Part shown: positions 26,102-36,433 of the stretch, piece by piece
Layout of the letters: the number at the start of each line of letters is the position of its first letter
Position numbering within the stretch: the first letter of the stretch is position 1
Assembly (NCBI GenBank): GCA_963795055.1
Contig: CAWCGJ010000018.1
Location: 186,001 to 250,000 of the forward strand
Source: JASHPR01 sp963795055
GTDB lineage: Bacteria > Actinomycetota > Actinomycetes > Streptosporangiales > Streptosporangiaceae
Length of the DNA stretch: 64,000 bases
Direction: 5' to 3'
Position numbers and translations under genes: made by a program
Notes under the pieces: generated by a model
Told to the model about the DNA's origin: nothing
Database searches by the model: none
The model's input: the letters and a program-made list of their open reading frames with translations, nothing else

Positions 26102-28582
26102 CTAGCTGCCGCCGTCCTTGGGCTCGCGTTGCACGGCCCACGCGGCGACCTGGGCCCGGGAGCTGAACCCGAGCTTGGTGAAGATGTTGGCCACGTGCCG
26201 GGCCGCGGTGGCCGGGCTGATCACCAGCTCGTCGGCGATGCCTCGGTTGGACAGCCCGCGTGCGATCAGGGCCGCGATCTCCCGCTCCCGCGCGGTCAGC
26301 AGGCTCGCGCCAGAGCCGAGCGGCGAGGAGGCCTGCTCGGGAACGGCGTTCCGCGCGGCGTCGCCCGGGTCGGTGGCGAGCCGCACCGCCTCGTGGGCGC
26401 TCATCGCCGCGCCCTCGGCCAGCAGCGTGTCCGCGGCGCTCTCGCCCAGCTGGCTACGGGCGGCCTCCATCAGGCGGCCCAGCCGGCTCCCGGCGGCGGC
26501 CGAGGGCACCTGGCCGACGGCCTCGCGCAGGGCCAGCGCGGCGCCCTGGAGCCGCACCGCCCGGGCCGGGTCGCCGCTGGCCGCCGCGAGCGTGGCGGAT
26601 GCCTCGAGCCCGCGGGCCAGCCCCAGGCGCTGCCCGGTGGCCAGGCTGAGCTGCAGGCTCTCGGCCAGGCTGGCGAAGGCTAGCCGCAGGTCGCCCTGGG
26701 CGAGCGCCACCCACCCGATGCCGGCCAGGCACCGGGCGATCTCGGGCCGGGCGTCGATCTCCCGGTACAGCGCCAGCGCCTCCCGGAAGCGGCCGAGCGC
26801 CGCGGCGTGGTCGCCGCGGGCCCGCGCCAGGCCGCCGAATCCGTACAGGGTCTGGGCCACGCCCCAGCCGTTGTTGTCCCGCAGCACTTCCAGCGCGTCC
26901 TCATAGGTGCGCTGGGCCTCGTCCAGCCTGCCGTCGCGGGTGATGATCGCGGCCCTGACCGCGAGCGCGAGCCCCTCTTCCCAGTCGTTCCCGTCGGCCC
27001 GCGCTTCCTTGGCCGCGTCGTCGATGCTGCCCAGGGCGTCATCGAGACGGCCGGCCCGCAGGCTGACCACGGACAGCACCCGCAGCGCGGCGGCCGCGCC
27101 CGGGCTTCCCGAGGACCGGCACAGATCCAGGCCCGCCTGCGCGTACCCGGCGGCCACCTGGTAGTCCTGGTGCTCGAAGGCCAGCTCGGCCCGCGCCATG
27201 AGGGCGCGGGACCGCACGCCGGGCGGCACGCCGCCGCCCGAGTCCAGGAAGCGGTCGAACCAGCCGATGCCCTCGGTCACGTCGCCGTAGGCGACCCATG
27301 GGTTGCGCAGCGCGCAGCACAGCCGCAGGCCCTCCTCGGCGTCGCCGTATTCCAGGCAGGCGGACAGCGCCGCGGCGCAGTTCGCGCGCTCGGCCAGGAT
27401 CCGGCGGTACAAGGAGACCCGCACCGGCCACGGCGGGTCGCCGCGCAGGAAGGCCACGTCGACGATGCGCTCGCCCAGCCGCAGCATGTAGTCGCGGTGC
27501 CGCCGCCGTATCTCGGGGGCCTCGCCGGAGGCGTTCAGGCGTCCGGCCGCGTACTCCCTGATGGTGTCCAGCAGCCGGTAACGGGCGTCAGCCTCCAGTT
27601 CCGCGTCGAGCGTGACCAGTGACTTGTCGATGAGGGCCGCCATCAGGTCGAGCACCTGGTCCGCGGGGATCGCCTCATCCGCGCAGACCTGCTCGGCCAT
27701 CTCCAGGTTCCAGCCGGAGAACACCGCCAGCCTGCGCAGCAGCACCTGTTCCGGCCCGGTCAGCAGCTCGTAGCTCCAGTCCACGGCCGCCCGCAGGGTC
27801 TGCTGCCGCACCGGGGCCGTGCGGTCACCCGAGGCCAGCAGGCCGAACCGGTCGCCGAGGCGGGCGGCGATCTGCTCCACCGACAGGGCGCCGACCCGGC
27901 CCGCGGCCAGCTCGATCGCCAGCGGAATGCCGTCGAGGGTCCGGCACAGCCGGGCCACCGCCGGGGCGTTGGCCGCGTCCAGCGCGAACCCGGGCCGCAC
28001 CGCCGCGGCCCGGTCGGCGAACAGCCGGATCGCCTCGTGCCCGGCCAGCTCGCCGGGCGTGAGTTCGCCGGCCGCGGCGGGCAGCCCCAGCGGCGGGACC
28101 CGCCACACCGTCTCGCCGCGCACCCGCAGCGGCTCGCGGCTGGTGGCGATCACGCGCAGCCCGGGGCACCCCGCCAGCAGCTGCTTGACCAGCGCTGCGC
28201 AGGCGTCGACGACGTGCTCGCAGGTATCGAGGACCAGCAGCAGCCGCCGCGGCCGCAGCGCCACGGTCAGCGTCTCGGCCAGCGGCCGGTCGGGCTCCTC
28301 CCGGACCCCGAGCGCGGCCGCGACCCGGCGGGCGACCAGGGACGGGTCCTCGGTATCGGCCAGCTCGACCAGCCAGGCGCCGTCGGGGAAGTCGGGAACG
28401 ATCTCGCAGGCCAGGCGCAAGGCGAGCCGGGTCTTGCCGATGCCGCCCGGGCCGCACAAGGTTAGCGCGCGGACGTCACCGAGCAGCCTGGCCAGCTCCG
28501 CCAGGTCCCGTTCACGGCCGACGAAGCTGTTGGGCTCGGCCGGGAGGTTGCCGTCGCTCATCGCGGTCTGGGTACTGGCCAT
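26102..28582 (-). CDS. Large LuxR-family regulator with NB-ARC-type ATPase
   Basis: The 826-residue regulator starts with an AFSR/LAL-like ATPase. Walker A CGPGGIGKT is at residues 43-51, the Walker B-like LLLVLDTCEH near residue 115, and the GIPLAIELAAGR motif near residue 225. A long TPR-like helical region follows, from about residue 340 to 720. The C-terminal 65 residues are a LuxR helix-turn-helix (LTAREREIAALIARGLSNRGIA). Such signal-transducing ATPases activate accessory or secondary-metabolism genes on binding an unknown signal. No biosynthetic cluster is visible next to it. The nearest gene downstream in its direction is the truncated AMP-binding protein. Confidence 0.9.
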   Translation of the reverse strand: MASTQTAMSDGNLPAEPNSFVGRERDLAELARLLGDVRALTLCGPGGIGKTRLALRLACEIVPDFPDGAWLVELADTEDPSLVARRVAAALGVREEPDRPLAETLTVALRPRRLLLVLDTCEHVVDACAALVKQLLAGCPGLRVIATSREPLRVRGETVWRVPPLGLPAAAGELTPGELAGHEAIRLFADRAAAVRPGFALDAANAPAVARLCRTLDGIPLAIELAAGRVGALSVEQIAARLGDRFGLLASGDRTAPVRQQTLRAAVDWSYELLTGPEQVLLRRLAVFSGWNLEMAEQVCADEAIPADQVLDLMAALIDKSLVTLDAELEADARYRLLDTIREYAAGRLNASGEAPEIRRRHRDYMLRLGERIVDVAFLRGDPPWPVRVSLYRRILAERANCAAALSACLEYGDAEEGLRLCCALRNPWVAYGDVTEGIGWFDRFLDSGGGVPPGVRSRALMARAELAFEHQDYQVAAGYAQAGLDLCRSSGSPGAAAALRVLSVVSLRAGRLDDALGSIDDAAKEARADGNDWEEGLALAVRAAIITRDGRLDEAQRTYEDALEVLRDNNGWGVAQTLYGFGGLARARGDHAAALGRFREALALYREIDARPEIARCLAGIGWVALAQGDLRLAFASLAESLQLSLATGQRLGLARGLEASATLAAASGDPARAVRLQGAALALREAVGQVPSAAAGSRLGRLMEAARSQLGESAADTLLAEGAAMSAHEAVRLATDPGDAARNAVPEQASSPLGSGASLLTAREREIAALIARGLSNRGIADELVISPATAARHVANIFTKLGFSSRAQVAAWAVQREPKDGGS

Positions 28583-28639
28583 GGTCCTCGGTGGTCGTCG
28601 CGGTGACGGCCTAGGTCGTCGTTGCTACCGCCAGTTTCT

Positions 28640-28661
28640 CACCACGGCGCCGCCCGTGGTG
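28640..28661. terminator. Perfect eight-base-pair hairpin after the mannosidase gene
   Basis: CACCACGG (28640-28647) pairs with CCGTGGTG (28654-28661) around a six-base loop. It lies 15 bases downstream of the mannosidase stop on the minus strand and upstream of the LuxR-type gene. There is no T-tract. Confidence 0.45.
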
Positions 28662-28675
28662 GTGCCCGCCGGAGT

Positions 28676-31600
28676 TCACCGGCCGGCATCGGTGATCGTC
28701 ACGGCCGCGGGCTCGCTGTAGCGGACCCGGCCGAAGTACATCACCTTGACCAGGGCCCACCAGTGCTGTCCCGGGCGTGCCGCGGCCGGGGCCGTCACCG
28801 TGAAGCCCAGGGTCACGTCGCGGTCCGGCTCGGCGGTGAAGCCCCGGGTCCACGGCCGGGTCTGCGACCAGCTGCCGAACGGGGACACCAGCTGCGCCTC
28901 ACCGCGGATCTGCGCGGCCGTGGCGTTGCGCAGCCGGACGGCGATCTCGCCGCAGCTGCCGGGCCGCAGCTCCAGCTGCGGGCTCAGCAGCGCCAGGTCA
29001 AGCTCCGCGGCGGCCCGTTCCTGGTCGGCCAGGTAGAGCGGGAACAGCTCCTCCAGCGGCAGGTCGAGGGCGGGCGGGCCCGGCTCGCCGATGGTGACCA
29101 GCACCGCATCCTCGAAGGCCTGGCCGTCCTCCCCGCCGATCCGCGCGGCCACGAAGCGGCGCCCGGGCCGGGCCCCCGGCACCGCCAGGGCCGTGAGATC
29201 CCAGGCGGCGTGGCCCCGTGGGCCCAGGTCGTAGCGCAGCGGCCCGGGGGGCTCGACCACCAGCCCGTCACCGGGGTCCAGGTCCACCGTGCCGCGGGCC
29301 GGCTCCGGGCCGCAGGCCACGGTGAGCCGCAGGTACGCGGCCGCCAGCGGGGCATCTGGCGGCTGCCCGGCGGGCAGGGCGGTCCGGGCGGGGGAGAGGT
29401 GGACGGCCACCGGCAGGTTCCCGGCCGGGGCCGGGCCCTTGCCGTGCAGCCAGTACCGGGTGAACACGGGCTGGGCGGGTTCCGGCGGCACCGCGTGCGG
29501 GGCCGCGGTCCCCGGCGTCGCCGGGGCCGGCCCCGGGCCGGGGGTCAGCACCATGGTCACGGTCCCGGCGGCAGGCAGCTCGGCGACGGCCGCGCCGGAG
29601 TCCAGCCGCAGCGGCGGGCCTTCGGCCTCCTCCAGCAGGCTCCCGCGGCGGGCCGCCACCAGCCCGGTGAACAGGCGTACCTGCGCCGGCGGCGCCGCCG
29701 CGCCGCCCGAGAGGTCCCGGAGGCGCACGGTCACCCCGTCCTGCGGGCGGGGCTGGGCGCCGGGCGCCAGCGGGTTGCCGCGCGGCTTCAGCGCCGACAC
29801 CACGGCCGTGGCCGGCTCGGCGGCGGCCAGGCTGGCCACGGCCGGAAGCGGCCCGTCGTGCCGCCCGGTCTCGCAGGCCAGCAGCTCATGCCGGTAGTCC
29901 TGCCCGGCCAGCGGGAACCCGGCGCCGCGCCAGTCGCCGGGGCCGGCCGCGAGCGCGTACTCGAACGTGTGACTCCAGTGCTGCCAGGCGAAACTGCTGC
30001 CGTCCGGCGTGGCGCGCTGGTCGCCGTCGATCCACACCCCGCACGGCCAGGTGCTGCACGAGCGCATCAGCGAGATGTTCAGGGTCCCGTCCGGGGTGAC
30101 CAGGCTGCCCGGCGTGCCGCGGTTGAGCAGCGCGACCGAGTGGCCGGCCAGCTCGCCGGCACCGCCCGCCTCCCCGGTCATCGCCTCGTCCGCCTCGATC
30201 ACCGCGTCGGCCAGGTCCGCGGTCACCGCGGCGATCGCCGCGCCGAGGTCGCCGCCGGCCACGATCAGCACCGGCAGGTCGCGCGCGCCGCGCATGTCCG
30301 CGCCGGGCGCGAAGGCGTCCGCGCGGGCCCGGGTGGCCGGCACCCAGAGCGGCGCCGGGCCGCCGGCGCCGGGCCCGCCCGCGGTCGGCCCTACTGTGGC
30401 CAGCACCTCGGCGGTGAACGGGTTCTCGGCCGGCCCGCCCAGCGCGATGCGGACGTCGGGCAGGTTGGAGTCGACGTCGATCGCGCCGTACCGCGGGCCG
30501 TCCGCCCGCGAGCAGGTCGCGGTGACCCCGGCGCGGGCCAGGGCGGCCAGCAGGGCACGGGCCGGCTCCCGGTATCCGTGGCCGTCTCCGGGCGTGACGA
30601 CCTCGGCGACGCCGATCGCCTGCATCCGGCGCGCGCCCCCGGGACCGGCTACCGCGACCCGGGCGGTGGAGCCGATGCCGAACCACTCGTGCGCGGGATT
30701 GTCGAGCGTGAACTCGTGCTCGGCCACGTCGGTATCGGCCGAGCCGAACGGCCGCCCGACGGCGGTCAGCGCGGTCTGGTACACCGGCAGCCCGCCGGGC
30801 ACCCGGGCGGCGAACCGCACCCGCAGCAGCCGGTCCTGGCCGATCGAGCCGTCCACATGGGTGCGGAACTCGACCCGGTCGGCGCCGTCCCACAGCAGCG
30901 TCTCCTGGGTCACCCGGAGATCATCGATGGCGAGCTCGGCCACCAGGCGCGCGCCGATGGGGCAGCGCTCCGCGCGGACCCGCGCGGCCCGGCCGGCCGA
31001 GCCGCGGCCGGGTCCTTTCGGGCAGAGCAGCCACGGCCCCTCGCCCCAGCGCGGGTGGCGGTCGTATTCCTCCTGGACCACGAGCTCGTTGCCCGGGCCG
31101 GCCAGCAGCTCGTTTGCCGGAGCGCTTGTCCAGGACCCGGGACAGCGTGCCGCCCCGGGCCGGGTCGGCCTCGGCCAGGAACGCCCCGTTCTCGATCACC
31201 GTGCCGTCGGCGGGCCGCCAGCCGCCGGCCCGTTGCGAACTCTGCGCCGGGACCGCGAAGTACGTGCGGTATCCCAGGGCAGGCACGTCCGCCGCGCGGA
31301 AGGTCAGGGTCAGGCCGGCCAGGGTCCCGTCCGGGTGCCGGGCGACGCCTTCGGCCAGGACGGGCACCTCCTCGCCCGCGGCGTCGCGCAGCGTGATCCA
31401 CCGGGCGGCCGGCTCCGGGAAGTCCAGCGTGATCCGGGCCAGGCCGGACCGGGGCCGCGACAGCGTGTTGAACACCACGACCGCGCGGGTGCCCTCCCCG
31501 GCGCCGGGCCCGGCCGCGGTCGCGGCCCGTGCGGCGAGGTAGCCCATGGCCTCGCGGCGGGCCGCGTCGCCGCGCTCGTAGGCTTCCCGCCACCCGGCCA

Positions 31601-33062
31601 GCAGGTCTAGGTAGACCTGGTCGCCCTCGGTGCCGGTGATCGCGTCGTGGTGCGCGCCGAACACCAGCTGCCGCCACGCCTTGTCCAGCTCGGCCGCCGG
31701 GTACGGCGCCCCGGCCAGCCAGGCCAGCGTGGCCAGCTGCTCGCCGTCGGTTACCGCGTTCTCCGCGGCCCGCTGGGCCTGCTTGGTGTCGATGTAGGAC
31801 ACGTCCTTGCCGGTGTACACCGGGTTCATGTCCCGGGTCTGCGGCGTGATCCAGATGTCGCGCTCGGCCGCGTCCTTGCGTACGGCGGCGAAGAACTCCG
31901 ACGGCAGCGCGGTCACGAACCGCGGCCACACGTAGCGGGAGTTCCAGTCCCGGTGGATCCCGGTGGCCCAGCGGGACGGGATCACGTGGTCGGCGCCGAC
32001 CGGCAGCAGCACGTTGCGGGTGGCGGCCACCGGTGCGAGCTGCTGGAACTGCTCGTGGGCGGCCTGCTCGGCTCCCTCGAGGGTCGCGGCGGCGTGGGTG
32101 ACCCAGCCCGCGCCGTAGTGATTCGCCATGTAGCTGGTGAGCAGGCCGTTCCCGTCCGGCGACAGCCACTCGAACTCGGTCGGGAACTGCATCCGCCGGT
32201 TGTCGCCGACGGTGCGGTTCGGGCCCCACTGGTGGAACGGGCCCCGGGCCCAGGCCGACTCGGCCAGGCCGGCCGCGGCCATCAGCCCCGGGTAGGCCGG
32301 GTCGTGCCCGAACCCGTCCAGCATCCACGCCGTGCTCGGGTCGGCCCCGAGCACCTCGCGCTGGAAGGCCAGGCCGTAGACGGCGTTGCGGATCGTGGAC
32401 TCGGCGCAGGTCAGATTGGTGTTCGGCTCGTTGTAGCTGCCGCCGACGATCTCGATTCGGCCGGCCCTGATGAACGCGAGCAGGTCCGCCCGGTCCTCGG
32501 GATGGGCGTCGAAGTGCGGCTTGAGGTAGTCGATCTCGGCGAGCACGAACTTGTAGTCGGGGTCGCGCCTGGCCTCGTCGAGGTGCAGCCGGACCAGCTC
32601 GAAGGCGGTCCTGGAGTCCGGCAGCGTGCCGTCCGCCTCGGGCAGGAAGATGCGGGACTGAGTGAACTGGCCCTGGGTGCTCCACCAGACCGGGTCATAG
32701 TGGAAGTGGCTCACCATCCACATCGTCCAGCCGGGCTCGGCCACGGTGATCGTGGCCGCCTGCTCCGCCCGGGGCGCGTCCCGGCTCTCGGCGACGGCGG
32801 TGACCTGCAGCGGGCCGCCCGGGGTATGCGGAGCGGCCACCTCGACGCCGACCTCGACCTGGAGTTGCTGACCGGGCCCGGGCCCGGGGACCTCCGCGGG
32901 CTGCGGGGTGGTCACGGCGGGTCCCTCGACCCGCACGGTGACCGGGGCGGTGGGCTGGCCGCTGCCCGCGCCGTCGCCGGAGATCGTCACGCGCACGATC
33001 GCCAGCGGCCGGGCCGCCGTGCCGCCGAACAGGTCCGTCGAGGTCACGCCGGTGATCCGCAT
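28676..33062 (-). pseudogene. GH38 alpha-mannosidase, broken by one frameshift
   Basis: Two overlapping frames make one protein of about 1,461 residues. The first (from 33062) has a beta-sandwich N-terminus, then the GH38 catalytic domain: zinc ligands in HFHYD (His121, Asp123), the probable nucleophile Asp in WMLDGFGHDPAYPG, and zinc His in GAHHDAITGTEGD. The second (to 28676) carries the C-terminal beta domains. They join at 31111-31117, where SGK should be followed by ELLAGPGNELVVQEEYD. One extra base in the run TTT (AAA on the coding strand) shifts the frame. Both halves are intact otherwise, so a sequencing slip or a very recent mutation is likely. The enzyme would trim alpha-mannosides. 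No signal peptide is seen. Confidence 0.85.
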
Positions 33063-33117
33063 GCCGTCATCGTCGCATGAACCCGCGCCCGCGCCGAGCC
33101 CGCGAACCGGGGGCGAC

Positions 33118-33155
33118 TTGTCAAAACAGTTGTTTCGAGGGTATCATTTCGAAAC
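33118..33155 (+). promoter_or_regulatory. Promoter with overlapping palindromic operator before the ArsR gene
   Basis: TTGTCA (33118-33123) and TATCAT (33142-33147) are 18 bases apart. The inverted repeat GTTTCGA (33132-33138) / TTCGAAAC (33148-33155) covers the -10 box and ends on the base before the ATG. This layout suggests a leaderless, self-repressed gene. Confidence 0.6.
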
Positions 33156-33776
33156 ATGTCTTCCGAAAGCGATCGCCCCCATCTCGAGGTACGCGACCCG
33201 AAGATGATGCGGGCGCTGGCCCACCCGCTCCGGATGGCGCTCATCGAGGCCATCGGCTCGGCCGACTCCGGGACGCTGACCGCCACCGAGGCCAGCGAGC
33301 TGCTCGGCGAGTCGCCCGCCAACTGCGCCTTCCACCTGCGCACCCTGGCCAAGTACGGGTTCGTCGAGGAGGCGGGCGGCGGGCGCGGCCGACAGCGGCC
33401 GTGGCGGCTGCGATTCCGCGGCCTCGAGCTCGCGCCGCCGTGGCAGGACGAGGAGAGCCGTCTCGCCGCGGGAGCGGCCGCGTCGATCTGGATCGGGCGG
33501 TGGATGGAGCGGGCCCAGGAGCGGCTGATGCGCGTGCTCGGCTACCCGCCCGAGTGGCAGGAGGCGGCGTTCGCCTCCGAGAGCGCCATCTACCTGACGG
33601 CCCCGGAGGCCAAGGAGCTGAGCGGGGCCCTGCACCGGCTGCTCGAGCCCTATAGGGCCCGCTGGCACGACCCCGCGCAGCGGCCGCCCGGCAGCCTGCC
33701 CCATGAGGTGCTGGTCTTCGGCTACCCGCTGACGGATCCTCCGAACCCTCCCGAGCCACCCGCGAAGGAGGGCTGA
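33156..33776 (+). CDS. ArsR-like winged-helix transcriptional regulator
   Basis: The 206-residue protein has an N-terminal winged helix (MMRALAHPLRMALIEAIG, recognition helix SPANCAFHLRTLAKYGFV). No cysteine metal motif of the classical ArsR type is seen, so a non-metal signal is likely. The C-terminal 100 residues are a helical effector or dimer domain. A palindrome over its own promoter argues for autoregulation. The small gene at 33885 and the MFS gene at 34111 follow in the same direction, the usual regulator-exporter pairing. Confidence 0.88.
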   Translation: MSSESDRPHLEVRDPKMMRALAHPLRMALIEAIGSADSGTLTATEASELLGESPANCAFHLRTLAKYGFVEEAGGGRGRQRPWRLRFRGLELAPPWQDEESRLAAGAAASIWIGRWMERAQERLMRVLGYPPEWQEAAFASESAIYLTAPEAKELSGALHRLLEPYRARWHDPAQRPPGSLPHEVLVFGYPLTDPPNPPEPPAKEG

Positions 33777-33884
33777 CGTGCGCCGGCCCATCGCCGCGAC
33801 ACCCGGCTCACCGCCCGCGGTGACAAGGACAGATCTAACCAGAGCAAGCACCAAAGCCATCAACCGAGAAGAGGAGCATCCGAC

Positions 33885-34064
33885 ATGCACCCGTACACGA
33901 TGAGTCAGCTGGCCGTCCAGCACGCCGACGAACTGAGCGCGGCGGCCGGCCGTAACCGCCTGCACGTCACCCCGGCGGGCCCCCGCAACTCGGTCCGGTA
34001 CCGGACCGGCTGGATGCTGGTCGATATCGGACTGCGCCTGGTCGGAGCGTCGGACGAGGCCTGA
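33885..34064 (+). CDS. Hypothetical 59-residue protein
   Basis: The short frame begins with ATG after AGAGGAGC at a good distance and stays in typical high-GC codon use. It starts MHPYTMSQLAVQHADELSA and ends with a hydrophobic YRTGWMLVDIGLRLVGA stretch that could be one amphipathic or membrane-touching helix. Tiny actinobacterial proteins with an MHP start and a similar tail exist, but I know no function for them. It sits between the regulator and the exporter and is probably co-transcribed with both. Confidence 0.6.
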   Translation: MHPYTMSQLAVQHADELSAAAGRNRLHVTPAGPRNSVRYRTGWMLVDIGLRLVGASDEA

Positions 34065-34110
34065 GCCCAGAACCCCGCCGCCTCCCGAACCGGCCCGAAG
34101 GAGCGCTGAC

Positions 34111-35367
34111 GTGCGCCGTCTGTTTTCCCACCGCGACGCCAGTATCTACATCGCCGGGCAGAGCCTGTCCGTGGTCGGCGACAGCGCCCTGTGGCTGGCC
34201 ATGGCCATCTGGGTCAAGATCCTCACCGGCAGCAACAGCGCGGCCGGGCTGACCTTCTTCGCGTTCACCTGCGGGTTCCTGGCCGCCCCGGTGTCCGGGG
34301 TGATCGTCGACCGGCTGCGGCGCCGGCCGCTGCTGATCGCGGCCAACCTGTCCGGCGCAACGCTGGTGTGCGCGCTGCTGCTGGTCGGTGGCCGGGGCCA
34401 GGTCTGGCTCATCTACCTCGTCATGTTCGGCTACGGCGCGGTCAACAGCCTGATCACGTCGGCGCAGACGGCGCTGCTCCCGGCGCTGGTTCCTGGCGAC
34501 CTGCTCGGCGACGCCAACTCCGTGCTGCAGATGGCGTCGCAGGGCCTGCGGCTGATCACCCCGCTGCTCGGCGCGGGCCTGCTCGCCTGGGTGGGGGCGC
34601 GGCCGGTCATCCTGCTGGACGCAGGCACGTTCGTGGTCGCCGCGGGTACCGTGCTCGCGCTCCGGCTGCGCGAGCCGCGGCCGGACCGGGCGGCCGCGCG
34701 CCGGCGGGGCGGCGGGCGGGGCGAGTTCAGCGCCGGGATCCGGTACATCACGCGCACGCCGGCGCTGCGCCGGGTGATGATCGCGGGCCTGATCGCGGTG
34801 ACCGCGTTCGGGCTGTTCGAGACGGTGTCGTTCGCGGTGGTGGCCCAGGGCCTGCACCGCAGCCCGCCGTTCCTGGGCGTGCTGACCACCCTGCAGGGGG
34901 CGGGCGCGCTGGCCGGCGGCGCGCTGGCCGCGCCGGTGATGCGGCGGGCCGGCGAGCGCGCGCTGATCGCCGCCGGCCTCGCGGCCTGCGCGGGGGGCGC
35001 GCTGCTGCTGATCACGGCGTGGCTGCCGCTGGTGCTGGCCGCTAGCGCCGCCCTCGGCCTGTGCATCGTCTGGATCAACGTGGGCGCGATCACGCTGATC
35101 CAGCGCCGCACGCCCGCTGACCTGCTCGGACGCGTCGACGCGGCGCTCGAGTTCGCGATCATCGTGCCGCAGGCGGCCTCGATCGCCGCCGGCGCCGCGC
35201 TGATCGCGGTCGTGAACTACCGCATCCTGCTGCTCGCGATGGCCGCCGTGATCGCGTTCTCCGCCGGCTACCTGGCCAGCGGGCGCGAGCCACGGTTCGG
35301 GCAAACGGTTGCGAGCACGTCGCCGCAGGCAGATAGCATGCCGAGGGAACCAACGGGCGCATCATAG
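34111..35367 (+). CDS. MFS transporter (EntS-like exporter)
   Basis: This 418-residue integral membrane protein has about twelve predicted helices. The MFS signature between helices 2 and 3 reads GVIVDRLRRRPLLIAA. The overall pattern is that of the EntS / macrolide-efflux branch, which exports siderophores or drugs. The substrate is unknown. GTG at 34111 follows GAAGGAGC. It is preceded by the ArsR-type gene and the 59-residue gene, suggesting induced efflux. Its last codons contain the LacI-type operator at 35301-35312. Confidence 0.88.
   Translation: MRRLFSHRDASIYIAGQSLSVVGDSALWLAMAIWVKILTGSNSAAGLTFFAFTCGFLAAPVSGVIVDRLRRRPLLIAANLSGATLVCALLLVGGRGQVWLIYLVMFGYGAVNSLITSAQTALLPALVPGDLLGDANSVLQMASQGLRLITPLLGAGLLAWVGARPVILLDAGTFVVAAGTVLALRLREPRPDRAAARRRGGGRGEFSAGIRYITRTPALRRVMIAGLIAVTAFGLFETVSFAVVAQGLHRSPPFLGVLTTLQGAGALAGGALAAPVMRRAGERALIAAGLAACAGGALLLITAWLPLVLAASAALGLCIVWINVGAITLIQRRTPADLLGRVDAALEFAIIVPQAASIAAGAALIAVVNYRILLLAMAAVIAFSAGYLASGREPRFGQTVASTSPQADSMPREPTGAS
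35301..35312. promoter_or_regulatory. LacI-type operator upstream of lacI-like gene 1
   Basis: GCAAACGGTTGC is an imperfect palindrome with the central CG typical of LacI-family sites. It lies 90 bases before the LacI-like start and inside the MFS gene. A near-identical GCAAACGATTGT is at 37635-37646. Confidence 0.6.
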
Positions 35368-35401
35368 GACTGGATGCCGCGCTGAGCGGAGGTGAGCGCC
35401 G

Positions 35402-36433
35402 ATGCCTGACCCCCCGGTGACGCTGCGGGACGTGGCGGCCCGTGCTGGCGTGCACCCGGCGACCGCCTCCCGCGCGCTGAACCCGGAGACCCGGATCCTG
35501 GTCAGCGAGGACACCGCGCAGCGGGTGCTCGACGCCGCGGAGGCGCTGGGCTACAGCCCGAACCCGGTGGCCAGGAGCCTGCGGACCCGGCGCTCGCACA
35601 CGGTCGGCGTGCTGATCCCGGACCTGAACAACCCGCTGTTCCCGCCGATCGTCCGCGGCCTGGAGGACCGGCTCGCCGTGGACGGCTACGTGGCGCTGAT
35701 CGGCAACACCGATTCCGACGACCAGCGCGAGCGCATGGTGTTCGACCAGATGCGGGCGCGGCACGTGGACGGCCTGGTGCTGGCCACCGCCCGGCTGCAC
35801 CATCCGCTGCTGGCCGAGGCCTCCCGCGCCGACCTGCCGGTCGTGCTGATCAACCGCCTGGCGCAGGATTACAGCTTCCCGTCGGTCTCGGTAGACAACG
35901 AGCGCGGGGTACGGATGGCCGTCGGCCACCTGGCCGGCCTCGGGCACCGCCGCATCGCCTACATCGCGGGCCCGCAGGAGATGTCCACCGGGCTCAGCCG
36001 GTACCGGGGGTTCGTCACCGCCATGGAGTCCAGCGGCCTGCCGGTCGACGACGACCTCGTCGTGTTCGCCAAGTCGTTCACGGTCGAGGAGGGAGTGCGG
36101 TGCAGCCGCCTGCTGCTCGACCGGGGGGCCGGGTGCACGGCCATAGCGGCCGGCAACGACATGCTCGCCGTGGGCTGCTACACCGCGCTGGACGAGGCCG
36201 GGCTGAGCTGCCCGGAGGACATCTCCGTGGTCGGCTTCAACGACATGCCGTTCATCGACCGGCTGCGGCCGCCGCTGACCACGATCCGGTTCCCGCACTA
36301 CCAGGTCGGCACCGAAGCGGCGCAGCTGCTGCTGGAGCGGATCGCCGAGCACGCCGGGCCGGTGAAGATCCTCTACCTCGCCCCCGAACTGGTCGTCCGC
36401 GGCTCCACGGCCCGGGCGCGGATCAGCGGTTAA
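35402..36433 (+). CDS. LacI-family transcriptional regulator 1
   Basis: This is a typical 343-residue LacI repressor. The helix-turn-helix and hinge (VTLRDVAARAGVHPATASRALNP, then SPNPVARSLRTRRSHTVGVL) are followed by a periplasmic-binding-protein-like effector domain. GGAGGTGAG precedes the ATG. Two matching palindromes, before this gene and before the dehydrogenase at 37669, suggest that it represses itself and the divergent hydrolase/dehydrogenase pair. The effector is unknown; this subfamily usually senses a carbohydrate. Its 3' end overlaps the opposite hydrolase gene by 11 bases. Confidence 0.9.
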   Translation: MPDPPVTLRDVAARAGVHPATASRALNPETRILVSEDTAQRVLDAAEALGYSPNPVARSLRTRRSHTVGVLIPDLNNPLFPPIVRGLEDRLAVDGYVALIGNTDSDDQRERMVFDQMRARHVDGLVLATARLHHPLLAEASRADLPVVLINRLAQDYSFPSVSVDNERGVRMAVGHLAGLGHRRIAYIAGPQEMSTGLSRYRGFVTAMESSGLPVDDDLVVFAKSFTVEEGVRCSRLLLDRGAGCTAIAAGNDMLAVGCYTALDEAGLSCPEDISVVGFNDMPFIDRLRPPLTTIRFPHYQVGTEAAQLLLERIAEHAGPVKILYLAPELVVRGSTARARISG

